From JAJDTT01 sp965116695 (GTDB lineage: Bacteria; Acidobacteriota; UBA6911; RPQK01; JAJDTT01): DNA of 64,000 nucleotides. The notes under the pieces were generated by a model. It ran no database searches. It saw only the letters and a program-made list of their open reading frames with translations, and was not told the origin of the DNA. Of the stretch, positions 1-9,907 are shown piece by piece; the first letter of the stretch is position 1, and every line of letters starts with the position of its first letter. The translations under genes and the position numbers were made by a program. The stretch is taken from positions 1,426,001 through 1,490,000 of the forward strand of contig OZ220706.1 in NCBI GenBank assembly GCA_965116695.1, read 5' to 3'.

Positions 1-509
1 AACATGCCCTTGTAGCGCCGTTCCGGCACGTCGTGGGGATCGTAGACGACGTGGTAGAGAAACTGTTCGCTGCGGTCATGCCGGGCCACCAGGTTGTTGG
101 CCTTGGACCCGTCCCACTCGACCAGGTTCAGCACCGGCTTGTCCCAGCGGAGCCCATCCTTGGAGACGGCGAGCAGCGAGGTATGCTGCTCCTTGGTTCC
201 CTTCCCCTTCTTGGCAAAGGCCATGTAGTAGAACTTCCACACCTTCTCATCCGGGACCCAAAAAGGGGCCGTGCGCGCCTGCACCACGAAGTTCTCCCAG
301 GGATGCACGGGCCGGATGATGGGCTCCGGGTGTTTCGTGGGCTGGTGCAGAGTGCGCTTGACATTGACCAGCTTCCCGATGACGTGGTCATCGACGAAGA
401 GCTGCTTGTGCTCCGAAGTCACCCGCGGGATGTATTGGGCCGGCAGCAGGGCCCAGGTCCCTGGAACGACTGCGAAAATAGCCAGAACGACGATTACGAT
501 CCGCTTCAT
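1..509 (-). CDS. Secreted beta-propeller-type glycosidase-like protein, C-terminus missing
   Basis: An open frame starts at an ATG at 509 and runs off the left edge without a stop, so only about 169 N-terminal residues are present. The first 20 or so residues (MKRIVIVVLAIFAV, then Ala/Leu-rich) form a Sec signal peptide. The mature part has LFVDDHVIG, LHQPTKHPEP and PVHPWE, as in exported five-bladed propeller proteins (GH32/43-like) that are common in Planctomycetota and Acidobacteriota. A segment reading LLAVSKDGLRWDKP suits a propeller blade. The substrate cannot be named. Family assignment rests on pattern memory and is moderate; that it is an exported coding region is firm. Confidence 0.6.
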   Translation of the reverse strand, partial: MKRIVIVVLAIFAVVPGTWALLPAQYIPRVTSEHKQLFVDDHVIGKLVNVKRTLHQPTKHPEPIIRPVHPWENFVVQARTAPFWVPDEKVWKFYYMAFAKKGKGTKEQHTSLLAVSKDGLRWDKPVLNLVEWDGSKANNLVARHDRSEQFLYHVVYDPHDVPERRYKGM

Positions 510-564
510 GTGCTTTCCTTCCGATATCGGTTCCTCTAACTCAACATTTGGATGAGAACGGCAT

Positions 565-591
565 CCGATCCGGCTCCCGGAGCCGGATCGG
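565..591. terminator. Perfect 13-bp inverted repeat between minus-strand genes
   Basis: A 27-bp palindrome with arms CCGATCCGGCTCC and GGAGCCGGATCGG around one C lies between the stop of the metallo-hydrolase (673) and the next minus-strand start (509). It could end or shield the upstream transcript. No T-run follows on the minus strand, so it is not a classic intrinsic terminator. Confidence 0.35.
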
Positions 592-672
592 GGCCGCCGC
601 AAGGTTACGCTTGAGACAATCCCCGCCGCAACCTCTGGAAGGTCCAACCCGGACGGACGGGAAGCGCCCGAT

Positions 673-1620
673 TCAGACCAGGACGACCTTTCCTCCCGGC
701 TTGAGGATCATGACGTCGGTGGCCGGCAACCGGTAGTTGCGCGCCGCCAGCGCCGTGACGAACTCTGCCGGGTGACCTCCCTGCGACCTCACCGGCGGTG
801 ACGTGAATCCGTAGTGGCAGGGGATGACCACCTTGGGCTGCAGGATCTGCGTCAAGAGGGCCGCGAACCCCACCCCCAGATTGGTGTCGTTGATGGGAAG
901 CAGCAGATAGTCCACCTCGAGGCTGCAGTTCTCGGCCTTGTGGGGGTGGTCGAAGCGGCCGTCGCCCGGATGGTAGATGTTGCCGTGGCGGGTCTCCAGA
1001 AGGAAGCCGCAGGCGCCCTCTGAATTTCCATGCCGGGCGTATTGTATCCGGACCGTGAAGCCGTCCCCGCGGATGCGGTCCCCATGCGCCACAGCCTGCA
1101 ACTGCTCTTTGGGAACTCCCTCTTCAATCAACATCGGGTGGCACGACGGCGGAGCCAGGATCCTGGGATTGTGACGGGAGAGAGACTTGACCGACCGGGG
1201 CTCGCAGTGGTCGGTGTGGTCGTGGGTCACGAGGACGTAGTCGGCCCGCTTCACGTCGGACCCGGAGAGCGGATAGTGCTCGGTCTCCAGGTACAGGCTG
1301 TCGGGATCGTAGAACCGCACCTCCGGAGGAAGGCGATCCGCCTTCCGGCGCGCCTCCCGCAACTCGGCGTAGAGGGGGTTGCCGCTCTGGAGAATCGGGT
1401 CCAGGAAGATGATCACCTCCCCCAGGCGGACCACGAATCCCACATTCACCAGGTACCAGATGGCGTCGTAGCCGCCGTTGCCGAACACCTCCTGTGCGAT
1501 CTTGCGCGGCTGCGGCAGCGTGAGCCGGCCCGTCTTCTTCCCTTGCGCCTGGGAAATACCCGTCGAGGCGGCCGCCACGCCCGCCGTCAGACCGCTCTCG
1601 ATGAAGCTTCTTCGATTCAT
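673..1620 (-). CDS. Tat-exported metallo-beta-lactamase-fold hydrolase
   Basis: The 315-residue protein begins MNRRSFIESGLTAGVAAAS, a twin-arginine-type leader, so export of a folded metalloprotein is likely. The metal-binding signature HDHTDH follows LVTHD, and later motifs include HPGDGRFDH and PCHYGF. These fit the UlaG/Lactamase_B-type branch of the MBL fold. The usual role is metal-dependent hydrolysis of esters, lactones or phosphodiesters; the substrate is unknown. An AGGAG lies about nine bases before the ATG at 1620. It stands alone, transcribed away from the M81 gene. Confidence 0.8.
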   Translation of the reverse strand: MNRRSFIESGLTAGVAAASTGISQAQGKKTGRLTLPQPRKIAQEVFGNGGYDAIWYLVNVGFVVRLGEVIIFLDPILQSGNPLYAELREARRKADRLPPEVRFYDPDSLYLETEHYPLSGSDVKRADYVLVTHDHTDHCEPRSVKSLSRHNPRILAPPSCHPMLIEEGVPKEQLQAVAHGDRIRGDGFTVRIQYARHGNSEGACGFLLETRHGNIYHPGDGRFDHPHKAENCSLEVDYLLLPINDTNLGVGFAALLTQILQPKVVIPCHYGFTSPPVRSQGGHPAEFVTALAARNYRLPATDVMILKPGGKVVLV

Positions 1621-1705
1621 GGGAACAACTCCTGGAAGACTTGTACGGTGAACGGCATGAACTTAGACTTTTCCGTTGAGAAACAGAGCAAAACGGAGCC
1701 GTTCC

Positions 1706-3181
1706 GTGAAAGTTGCAATCGCTGCATTATTGCAAGAGACGAATACATTTTCCCCTCAAGCCACGGTCCGCGGGCATTTCCTGATGACACCCGGCCACAA
1801 GTTGATCGAGTGCCACCAATCGGAAAACAGCGAGCTTCATGGTTTCGTGGATGCGCTGACCCGGGCCGGGGCGCGAATCGAGCCCATTCTGGGTGGGTGG
1901 GCCGTCAGTTACGGCAGGGTCAAGGCTGATGATTTCCAATCGCTGCTGGATGACCTCAAGGAGGGAATCAGGAAGGCCGGTCCCCTGGACGGGTTGCTCC
2001 TGGCGCTGCACGGCGCCTGGGCCGGCGAGGGCATCGACAGTTGCGACGGCGCCGTCCTGCGGGCGGCCAGAGAGCTGCTGGGCCCCTCGGTTCCCATCGT
2101 CGCCACCTTGGATCTCCACGCCAACCTGACCCGCGCCATGTGGGAGAACTCCGATGCCCTGGTGGGCTACCAGACGTGTCCCCATGTGGATCTTTACGAC
2201 TCCGGACGGCGGGCGGGCGACTTGATGACCTCCCTGCTCCGGCGCGACGTCCGCCCCAGCATGCACGCCGTGAAGATCCCCATGGTGGTCCAGGCGGAAA
2301 ACATGCTCACGGACCGGGGCGAATTCCGCCGGATCTACGACCGTGTCCGATCCTTGGAGGGCCAGGGAACCACGATCTCCGCTTCGGTTTTTGCGGTCCA
2401 ACCCTGGATGGACGTGGAGGAGCTGGGTTGGACCTCACTGGTCATCACCGACGACGATCCGGCTCGGGCCAGATCTCAAGCCAACGAACTGGCCCGCTTC
2501 ATCTGGTCCGTGAGAGAGTCCTTTGTGGTTTCCCTTCCCTCGGTGGAGGACGCCTTGGAACAGGCTCTTTCCATACCTGGGGGTCCGGTGGTGCTTGGAG
2601 AGGGTGCGGACGGCACCATGGGGGGCGCGCCCGGCGACGGGACCGGTATTCTGGCCGGCATCCTGAAAAAGGGAATCAACGTGCCGACGGCGGCCGTGGT
2701 CGTCGACCCCGTCGCGGTCGAGAAGTCGATCCGGGCGGGAGTCGGGAATACGGTCACCCTGCGGGCCGGGGGTAGGCTGGATCCCGCCTACGCTACACCC
2801 GTTCGCGTCACCGGCAAGGTCAAGCTCATTTCCGACGGCGAGTTCCGCTACAAGGGGCGGGTTTACACGGGCCGCAAGGTCGAGATGGGGAAGGCCGTCG
2901 TGTTGTCCATCGGTCGCATCCGCCTGCTGATCTCCCAGCGGCCGGTTCCCACAACCGATCCGGAACTGTACCGAAGCCACGGAATCGAACCGCGGGACAT
3001 GAAACTGGTGCTGGTCAAGTCGCCGCTGGGAATGCGCACCGAATACGAGCCCATCTCTCGTTCCATCATCGTCGTGAACAGCCCGGGATGCTGCAGCCCC
3101 GACTTGACCTCCCTTCCCTTCGTGAGGATGCCCCGGCCCATGTTCCCCTTCGACGAGTTCGACTATTCGCCTGACGAATAA
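1706..3181 (+). CDS. M81 family metallopeptidase (MlrC-like)
   Basis: The protein opens VKVAIAALLQETNTFSP, the conserved start of the M81/MlrC family (microcystinase C and relatives). Probable metal ligands are the Asp and His of ATLDLHANLT and the His of CPHVDLYDSG. The C-terminal part holds GAPGDGTG and VVVNSPGCCS, typical of the MlrC C-terminal domain. The frame is open from a TTG at 1676, but a GTG at 1706 has GGAG seven bases upstream and starts the conserved homology, so I prefer 1706 (491 residues). Members cleave short peptides or amide bonds; most environmental members have unknown substrates. The SRAP gene follows ten bases downstream. Confidence 0.85.
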   Translation: MKVAIAALLQETNTFSPQATVRGHFLMTPGHKLIECHQSENSELHGFVDALTRAGARIEPILGGWAVSYGRVKADDFQSLLDDLKEGIRKAGPLDGLLLALHGAWAGEGIDSCDGAVLRAARELLGPSVPIVATLDLHANLTRAMWENSDALVGYQTCPHVDLYDSGRRAGDLMTSLLRRDVRPSMHAVKIPMVVQAENMLTDRGEFRRIYDRVRSLEGQGTTISASVFAVQPWMDVEELGWTSLVITDDDPARARSQANELARFIWSVRESFVVSLPSVEDALEQALSIPGGPVVLGEGADGTMGGAPGDGTGILAGILKKGINVPTAAVVVDPVAVEKSIRAGVGNTVTLRAGGRLDPAYATPVRVTGKVKLISDGEFRYKGRVYTGRKVEMGKAVVLSIGRIRLLISQRPVPTTDPELYRSHGIEPRDMKLVLVKSPLGMRTEYEPISRSIIVVNSPGCCSPDLTSLPFVRMPRPMFPFDEFDYSPDE

Positions 3182-3191
3182 GAGACAGCTC

Positions 3192-3878
3192 ATGTGCGGA
3201 CGATTTACTCAGATGATGTCCTGGAGTCAGGTCCACGACCTTTACCGCCACAAGGAACCGGTTGCGCCGTTGCCTTTGGCGGCCCGGTACAACGGCGCGC
3301 CGGCCCAGGACTTTGCGGCCTGCCGGCTCGACGAGGCCGGCCGGCGCACGGTCGTGAAGCTGCGTTGGGGACTGGTGCCGCCCTGGGCCAGGGACGTCCG
3401 GATCGGTTTCCGGTTGATCAACGCGCGGTCGGAGACGGTCCACTCCAAGCCGTCGTTCGCCTCCGCCTTCCGTTCCCGCCGTTGCCTGGTGCCGGCCAAC
3501 GGATGGTTCGAATGGCGAAAGGAAGGCCGCAGCAAGCAACCCTACTTCCTGGCCCTGGCCGACGGTTCACCTCTGTCGTTCGCCGGACTGTGGGAGCGCT
3601 GGAACAGTCCTGCCGAAACCCGCGAAACCTTTACCATCATCACCACGGAGGCCTCTATCGGACTTGAGGACATCCATCACCGTCAGCCCGCCATCGTCGA
3701 CCCCGCCCGATTCGACGATTGGCTCAATCCGGCATCGTCCGTGTCGAACCTCCTCGATCTGGTACGGGAGCCCCATGCCGGCCCCTACGAGAAGCGCCCC
3801 GTCGGCACCGAGGTGAACAACGTCCGGAACAATCATCCGGATATCCTGGACTCGGCGCCGGAGCGGCGTCTGTTCTGA
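3192..3878 (+). CDS. SRAP / YedK-HMCES-type abasic-site protein
   Basis: The 228-residue protein starts MCGRFTQ. After Met removal the Cys becomes the N-terminal nucleophile that forms a stable thiazolidine link with abasic sites in single-stranded DNA. Other signatures are RYNGAP, the NARSET block, CLVPANGWFEW (with the catalytic Glu) and the His in DIHHRQPAI. Length matches the family. It begins ten bases after the M81 gene and may be co-transcribed, though no functional link is known. Family identity is clear. Confidence 0.92.
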   Translation: MCGRFTQMMSWSQVHDLYRHKEPVAPLPLAARYNGAPAQDFAACRLDEAGRRTVVKLRWGLVPPWARDVRIGFRLINARSETVHSKPSFASAFRSRRCLVPANGWFEWRKEGRSKQPYFLALADGSPLSFAGLWERWNSPAETRETFTIITTEASIGLEDIHHRQPAIVDPARFDDWLNPASSVSNLLDLVREPHAGPYEKRPVGTEVNNVRNNHPDILDSAPERRLF

Positions 3879-3966
3879 AGAGTCGATGGAAAAGAGGAAA
3901 GAGAATCGAGTGAAACCAAGCGCGTCGTTTGCGTAACCGGCGCCACACCGGCGAGAGGCCATATTT

Positions 3967-6900
3967 ATGAAAACCGAGTTTCCTCGCTCTTCCCTGCTCT
4001 GTGGGTCGGTCCTGCTGGCCGCTTCAGCTCTGCTCTACTGGGTGTTTCAGATCGACGAAACGCCGGGCGACTCCACGTTGACGGTGGCCGAGGGGTTCCA
4101 GGTGGAGCTCGTTGCCGGGCCGCCGCTGGTGGAACGACCCATTTCCATCGACTTCGACGAACAGGGGCGGCTCTACGTGACCGAGTCCTCCGGTTCCAAC
4201 GACCCGGTGGAGCAGCAGCTTGAGCAGAAACCGCACCGCGTCAAGCGCTTGGAGGATACGGACGGAGACGGCCGTTTCGATCGGAGCACGCCGTTCGCCG
4301 ACGGCATGATGATTCCCCAGGGCGCCCTCTGGTTCGACGGCTCGCTCTACGTGGCGGCGCCTCCCAGCATCTGGAAGCTGACCGATACCGACGGCGACGG
4401 CATCGCCGACCGGCGCGAGGAATGGTTCGCGGGAAAGACCCTCACCGGTTGCGCCAACGATCTCCATGGTCCCTACCTGGGACTGGACGGTTGGATCTAC
4501 TGGACCAAGGGCGCCTTCGCCGAGCAGACCTACGAACGGCCGGACGGTCCTCCCCTGGTCACTCGCGCCGCCCATGTCTTCCGGCGGCGGCCCGGAGATC
4601 CCTGGATCGAGCCGGTCCTGACGGGAGGGATGGACAACCCTGTGGACGTCGTCTTCACGCCCCGGGGAGAACGGCTGTTGGCTTCCACCTTCGTCCAACA
4701 TCCGAAACTGGGCCGCCGGGACGGCATCATTCATGCCGTCCATGGAAGCGTTTTCGGAAAAACCCACAACGTCCTCGGCGGCCACGCCCGGACCGGGGAC
4801 CTGCTGCCGGCCATGCTGCACCTGGGCCCGGCCGCTCCCTGCGCTCAGACCATCTATGCCTCCCGGGTCTTCGGCAGTGAATACCAGGGCAACCTGTTTG
4901 CCTGCCTCTTCAATCTGAACAAGGTGACGCGCCATGTCCTGGAACCGAGCGGGGCGACCTTCACGACGCGCGACTCCGATTTCCTGGTCTCCGGCGATCG
5001 CGACTTTCATCCCACCGACGTGCTGGAGGACGCCGACGGCAGCCTGCTGGTGGCCGATACGGGAGGCTGGTACAAGCTCTGCTGCCCCACGTCCCAACTC
5101 CACAAGCCGGACGTCCTGGGCGGGATCTACCGAATCCGGCGCAAGGGCGCGTCGGGGCCGGCGGACCCCAGGGGCCTGAGCATCGACTGGGCCGGCGCCG
5201 GCGGCGGCCAATTGGCGGCGCTCCTGGATGATCGGCGCCCCGCCGTACGGAACCGGGCCATGGCGGTGCTGGCCAAGATGGGGAGTCCGGCGGTGGAGGC
5301 GCTGAGCCGGACGCTCTCCACCTCCGATTCCGTCAGGGCGCGCCGAAACGCCGTCTGGACACTCACCCGCATCCATCACGAGAAGGCTCGCACCGCCGTA
5401 CGACAGGCCCTCTCCGACGCGGACGAGAGCGTGCGGCAGGCCGCACTCCATTCGGTCAGCGTGTGGCGGGATGCTGGCAGCCGACCCAGAGTGCTGGAGC
5501 TTCTGGAGCGGGGCTCCGCATCCATTCGGAGGGTGGCCGCCGAGGCGTTGGGACGCATCGGCGACCGCCGGGCCGTCCCCGCGCTGCTGACCCGGACCGG
5601 GTCGAAGAACGACCGGATCCTGGAGCACTCCCTGATCTATGCACTGATCGAGATCGCCGATCCCCACGGCACCGCTGCCGGGCTCCGCGCCACATCCGCC
5701 CATACCCGGCGCGCCGCGCTCATCGCCCTGGACCAGATGCCCGGCGGAGGACTGACTCCGGGGTCCGTCACTCCCCTGCTCGCGTCCGGGGATCCGATCC
5801 TCAGGCAGACGGCCGCCTGGATCGCCGGGGGCCATCCGGAGTGGGGAGACGCATTGGCCCGGTATTTTCGCCAGCGTCTGGCCCGTCGCAGTCCGGGCTC
5901 CGAGGAGAGGGCGGAGTTGACCCGGCAACTGGCCAGGCTCGCGGAAAACGGCACCATTCGGAGTCTGCTGGCTTCGACCGTTGCCGGCGCCGGTTCAAAA
6001 GAGTCCCTCCTGACGGCATTGCGGGCCATGGCCGGCAGTCCCCTCAAGGAGACACCGTCCGTGTGGGTCGACGGATTCGTCTCGGTCCTGACGCGAGGAG
6101 ACGAGGCCCTGATTCGGGAGGCGGTGGCCACCCTCCGCGCCCTGCCGAACCCTGGTGAAGAAGACGCCGGGCGCCTCCGGACGGTCCTGCTCCGCGTCGG
6201 GCGTGACTCGACTCTCGAACCTGAGCTGCGGGTGAATGCGTTGGCGGCCATTCCGGGAGAATTGGACGAGCTCGACCCCGATCTCTTCGAAATGTTGCAA
6301 GAGAACCTCGGATCCGCCGCCGCGGTGAATGTCCGCACCGGCGCCGCTGGAGTTCTGGGCAGATCCCGGCCGAACCGCCGCCAGATGCTGGAATTGACCG
6401 AGTCGGTCCGGAACGCGGGTCCCCTGGTGCTCTCGCCGCTGCTGGGAGCCTATCGCGGCGGCGGAGACGAAGATCTCGGCCGGCGGCTGATGGCGGCCGT
6501 CCGGGATTCAAAGGGGCTGAACGGATTGCGGGCCGACGTCATGAACCGGACCTTGGACAACTTTCCGCCTCCGGTGCAACGCCAAGGGGAGCAAGTCCTG
6601 GCGTCCCTGGAAATGGATCCGGTCCAGCAGAAGACACGTCTGGAGGATTTGCTGGCGGCTTTGGAGGAAGGGGACATCCGCCAGGGTCAGGCCGTCTTCA
6701 ACAGCAGCGACGCCGCCTGCTCCTCGTGCCACGCCATCGGCTACCAGGGGGGCCGGTCCGGCCCCGACCTCACCCGGATCGGCGATGTCCGATCCCGGCG
6801 CGATCTGCTGGAGTCCATCCTCTTTCCCAGCGCCAGCTTCGTCCGCGGCTACGAGCCCGTGGTGGTGGTGACCGCATCGGGAGAGATCCACCAGGGGGTC

Positions 6901-7098
6901 GTCACCCGGGACGGGCAAGAGGAAGTTCAGCTCGTGACCGGCCCGGACACCGAAGTGCGGGTCGCCCGGTCGGAGATTCGCGAGATCCGCCCCGGAAACG
7001 TCTCCGTCATGCCCTCGGGATTGGAGGACCAGGTGAGCCGGGAGGAGCTGGCCAGCTTGTTGGCCTTTCTGAGCAACGCCAAAAGGCGTCCTCGTTGA
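3967..7098 (+). CDS. PVC-type haem-binding protein with dehydrogenase-like propeller and HEAT repeats
   Basis: This 1043-residue exported protein has an N-terminal hydrophobic anchor (LLAASALLYWVF). A propeller of the membrane-bound dehydrogenase type follows (residues about 35-390), with Ca-loop-like DTDGDGRFD and DTDGDGIADRRE. Residues about 405-850 are helical HEAT-like repeats. The C-terminus carries a CSSCH haem c motif in DAACSSCHAIGYQGGRSGPDL and then the GEIHQGVVTRDG block of the putative haem-binding family. Such proteins are abundant in Planctomycetota, Verrucomicrobiota and some Acidobacteriota and are thought to act in periplasmic sugar or alcohol oxidation; the substrate is unknown. 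GAGAGG precedes the ATG. Confidence 0.88.
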   Translation: MKTEFPRSSLLCGSVLLAASALLYWVFQIDETPGDSTLTVAEGFQVELVAGPPLVERPISIDFDEQGRLYVTESSGSNDPVEQQLEQKPHRVKRLEDTDGDGRFDRSTPFADGMMIPQGALWFDGSLYVAAPPSIWKLTDTDGDGIADRREEWFAGKTLTGCANDLHGPYLGLDGWIYWTKGAFAEQTYERPDGPPLVTRAAHVFRRRPGDPWIEPVLTGGMDNPVDVVFTPRGERLLASTFVQHPKLGRRDGIIHAVHGSVFGKTHNVLGGHARTGDLLPAMLHLGPAAPCAQTIYASRVFGSEYQGNLFACLFNLNKVTRHVLEPSGATFTTRDSDFLVSGDRDFHPTDVLEDADGSLLVADTGGWYKLCCPTSQLHKPDVLGGIYRIRRKGASGPADPRGLSIDWAGAGGGQLAALLDDRRPAVRNRAMAVLAKMGSPAVEALSRTLSTSDSVRARRNAVWTLTRIHHEKARTAVRQALSDADESVRQAALHSVSVWRDAGSRPRVLELLERGSASIRRVAAEALGRIGDRRAVPALLTRTGSKNDRILEHSLIYALIEIADPHGTAAGLRATSAHTRRAALIALDQMPGGGLTPGSVTPLLASGDPILRQTAAWIAGGHPEWGDALARYFRQRLARRSPGSEERAELTRQLARLAENGTIRSLLASTVAGAGSKESLLTALRAMAGSPLKETPSVWVDGFVSVLTRGDEALIREAVATLRALPNPGEEDAGRLRTVLLRVGRDSTLEPELRVNALAAIPGELDELDPDLFEMLQENLGSAAAVNVRTGAAGVLGRSRPNRRQMLELTESVRNAGPLVLSPLLGAYRGGGDEDLGRRLMAAVRDSKGLNGLRADVMNRTLDNFPPPVQRQGEQVLASLEMDPVQQKTRLEDLLAALEEGDIRQGQAVFNSSDAACSSCHAIGYQGGRSGPDLTRIGDVRSRRDLLESILFPSASFVRGYEPVVVVTASGEIHQGVVTRDGQEEVQLVTGPDTEVRVARSEIREIRPGNVSVMPSGLEDQVSREELASLLAFLSNAKRRPR

Positions 7099-7127
7099 GG
7101 TGACGGTCCACTCGCCGGAAGCGGGGG

Positions 7128-8609
7128 TTAACAACCCCGTTCCCAACCCTCCAGCCACTCTTGGATCTGGTTCCCGGCCTGGTCGATGATGGTTTCCAGA
7201 GCACCCTTGGCCAGGACCGCGATGGTGTCCGGGTAACGACCCGATCCGTAGGCCGCGGCCGGGGGCAGGTAGTTGGCCCGGGCGCCGTTGGCCAGGGAAG
7301 CCACCATGATGGGCACTCCGGGAAACCGTTCCCGCAACGAAGTTTGCAACAACTGGTAGGGTTCCCCTTCCACGGCCAGCCAGAAGGCGTCCCCGATGCT
7401 CCAGAGCCAGATCGAAACGGCCAGGCTCTCTCCCGGAGGGAGGAACTCGAGCCGTTGCAGCCGGCGGGTCTGCTGCTCGGCCAAGGCCCGGAAATCGCCG
7501 GCTCGGGCATCGTCTCCGGCGGCGCGGGCCTGCGCTTCTCCGGCTTTGCACCGTTCCAGCTCGGATTCGATCTGGCCCCTGGTGAGCGAAGTCCCGCGGT
7601 ACGGGAGGTCGATGGCCCAGCGCCTCATCTTCCATCGGCGGCTTCGTTTCAACTCCCCGCGGGAACACCGGGTCCAGGACCAGGTTCCCAGAGTGGCGCC
7701 GGACTCCCGGGGACCGGCGTATCGAAAGCGCCGGTTGGGAGGCGGAAGCTCGCACAGGGCCGAGAGGGCGGCGTAGCCGAGCTGGCGCCCGTTCCGGTCC
7801 GCCACTTCCAGATCTCCCACGAATCCCTCCTTGGGTCCCAGGTCCCCGGAGGCTCCCTGGAGGAAGAGGCAGGGCGCCCCGGTCTCCCGCTCGACGACCT
7901 CCCGCATGGCGCCTGGAAAGTCGGGGCTGATGAGGGTGTTCCGCCAGGCCAGGGTCGTGGGATGGCAGGCGTAGTTGACGAAGGTGGCCATCGGCTCATC
8001 CCGTTCACCGGTGACCCGGGCGACCAGGAGGGTGTCGTCCGACGGTCCTTCGGGACTGTACCCGCACACGTACCGCCGCAATCGACGGTCCCACAGGTCC
8101 CGATTCCGGGCCAGTGAGCAGCGGCCGACGCCGTAGGTCAGGGTGGCCGTCTGCAACCGGGATCTGGCCGCGGAGACCAGCTCGCCCACAGTGGCCGCCA
8201 ATCTCTTCAGGTAGCCGGGAATCAGCTCTCCTCCCGGCAGGGACTCCCGTTCCATGCCCATGAGTCCTGCGGCGTGGGTATGGGAGAACACCGTCAACAG
8301 CGAGTCGCGGCCGACCCCGGAGAGCCGGCTCGCCCTTTCCAACAGCAGGTCCATCTCGGCGGGCCACAACAGGACGTGGTCCAACAGGATCAGGATCTGC
8401 TCGGACTCCGCAGGAGGCCCTTCCTCCTCCAGCGACCCGAACGCCGCGGCCGAAGCCGTCAGGGGACGATGCACGCCGGTGGAGCGGTCGTGGCTGGCGG
8501 CGCCCCACATCCGGTGATAGATGCCCACGGGCGGAGTGATATCCGCTTGAGCCAAACCGAAGCGGCAACGGCTCTGAAACGTCTCGGCAGACTGCGCATT
8601 CTTCCTCAT
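7128..8609 (-). CDS. Neutral/alkaline ceramidase-like protein
   Basis: The 493-residue protein has FGLAQADITPPVG near its start, the hallmark of the neutral/alkaline non-lysosomal ceramidase N-terminal domain. FSHTHAAG follows with candidate zinc-ligand histidines, then NYACHPTTL. FLQGASGDLGPK recalls the family's conserved GDxxP block. Classic ceramidases hydrolyse the amide of ceramide, but bacterial homologues of this short type are mostly uncharacterised. No signal peptide is obvious at the ATG at 8609. It converges with the haem/HEAT gene, 29 bases apart. Confidence 0.75.
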   Translation of the reverse strand: MRKNAQSAETFQSRCRFGLAQADITPPVGIYHRMWGAASHDRSTGVHRPLTASAAAFGSLEEEGPPAESEQILILLDHVLLWPAEMDLLLERASRLSGVGRDSLLTVFSHTHAAGLMGMERESLPGGELIPGYLKRLAATVGELVSAARSRLQTATLTYGVGRCSLARNRDLWDRRLRRYVCGYSPEGPSDDTLLVARVTGERDEPMATFVNYACHPTTLAWRNTLISPDFPGAMREVVERETGAPCLFLQGASGDLGPKEGFVGDLEVADRNGRQLGYAALSALCELPPPNRRFRYAGPRESGATLGTWSWTRCSRGELKRSRRWKMRRWAIDLPYRGTSLTRGQIESELERCKAGEAQARAAGDDARAGDFRALAEQQTRRLQRLEFLPPGESLAVSIWLWSIGDAFWLAVEGEPYQLLQTSLRERFPGVPIMVASLANGARANYLPPAAAYGSGRYPDTIAVLAKGALETIIDQAGNQIQEWLEGWERGC

Positions 8610-8695
8610 ACCTTTTTCCCGGACGGTGCCCGGCCCCGACCTTGCCCTGAACGGCTGTGTGAAACTGGTTTTGGATTGACCCTCACCGGGTGCTG

Positions 8696-9907
8696 TCAGG
8701 TTGCCGGGTCGAGCTGGGGAACCTCCATCTGCTCCCCGTTCCTCAGGGCGGACTGGTGGGAGACGATTCCCGGCACGGTCATGGCCAGCGACTCGTAGAC
8801 GTCGATGGCCGGCTCCCGGTCCTCAACCAGCGCATTGACGAATTCCGCCGTGAGGAAGGTGTGACTGCTGCCATGACCGCTCTCGTGCCGCATCGCCGGC
8901 GGCAACCGGCCGGTGTTCCAATATTCGGGCAGGGTCACTTCCTTCGGCTCGCTGTTCCGCCCGTCCCAGATGACGCGATGGATGCCCTCCCGGGTCATGT
9001 AGAAGGTACCCTTTTCGCCGAACCAGTTGGCCCGCTCGCCCCCCGCAGCGATGTGCCAGAACATGTTGCAGCGGACGATGTGGCCCTGATTCGTCTGCAT
9101 CCAGGCACCGGCGTTGGAGAACGGGTTCCGGTATGGATTGGCCTTGAACATGGCCATCTCTTCCGGATCTCCCCATCCCAGAGCCGAGGTCCTGACGATA
9201 CGTTCGCCCGTGACTCCCACGATGTAGCCCAGAGCATGAGTCGGGTAGTGCATGGGAGGAAACCCCTGCCGCCAGCTCACGGAGCCGTCGGGATGGTAGT
9301 AGTTGGACTTCGGGTTGTTGATGATGTCTTGGCGATAGACGTCGTGATAGTACTCGACTTCGCTGTAGAACAACTCTCCGAATCCGCCCTTCCGAAATAG
9401 CTCTCTGGCGTAGATGCAGGCCGTGTTGTAGTAGCTGGTCTCGGCCATCATGTACCGGAGACCCGTCGATTCCTTCAGCTCCTTGAGCTCGTACGCCTCT
9501 TTCATGGTGAAGCAGGCGGGTACCGCGGCGATTACATGGAGCCCTCTCTCGAAACACATTCTCGTGTGCTTCACATGATCGAGAGCCCCGCTGAAGACCG
9601 CCACGGCGTCCAGGTCGTTCGTCTTCTCCTTGAGCATCTCCTCCATGGAGCCATAGACGTTTTCGCAACCGTAGACTTCCCGGAGTCTTTTCCGGCGCTC
9701 CGGATAGAGGTCCGTCACGGCTTCCACCACGCAACGCGGATGCTCGTGCCAGTAGAAGGCACAGCCGAACCCGCCCCCGACGATCCCGATCCGGATCCTC
9801 TTGTCCGATGAGACCGACCCGTGGCCCACGGAACCCGGAGTCGCCGAAACGGCCTTGGCAGCCACGCCCATGGCTGCAGCGGTCAGGAACTCACGTCTGG
9901 ATGCCAT
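8696..9907 (-). CDS. Tat-type Gfo/Idh/MocA family oxidoreductase
   Basis: The 403-residue protein begins MASRREFLTAAAMGVAAKA, a twin-arginine leader. The Rossmann part has IRIGIVGGGFGCAFYWHEHP for NAD(P), and residues about 70-130 hold the FERGLHVIAAVP block equivalent to the family's EKP strand. The usual catalytic Lys of EKP is not evident here (AAVPACF), so the chemistry may differ from sugar dehydrogenation. Its start overlaps the end of the CitE-like gene by 17 bases, so the two minus-strand genes are probably one operon and translationally coupled. Confidence 0.82.
   Translation of the reverse strand: MASRREFLTAAAMGVAAKAVSATPGSVGHGSVSSDKRIRIGIVGGGFGCAFYWHEHPRCVVEAVTDLYPERRKRLREVYGCENVYGSMEEMLKEKTNDLDAVAVFSGALDHVKHTRMCFERGLHVIAAVPACFTMKEAYELKELKESTGLRYMMAETSYYNTACIYARELFRKGGFGELFYSEVEYYHDVYRQDIINNPKSNYYHPDGSVSWRQGFPPMHYPTHALGYIVGVTGERIVRTSALGWGDPEEMAMFKANPYRNPFSNAGAWMQTNQGHIVRCNMFWHIAAGGERANWFGEKGTFYMTREGIHRVIWDGRNSEPKEVTLPEYWNTGRLPPAMRHESGHGSSHTFLTAEFVNALVEDREPAIDVYESLAMTVPGIVSHQSALRNGEQMEVPQLDPAT

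Noticed and set aside
4024..5928. 634-residue minus-strand open frame
   Set aside because: Lies wholly inside the haem/HEAT gene on the other strand and shows no recognisable domain.
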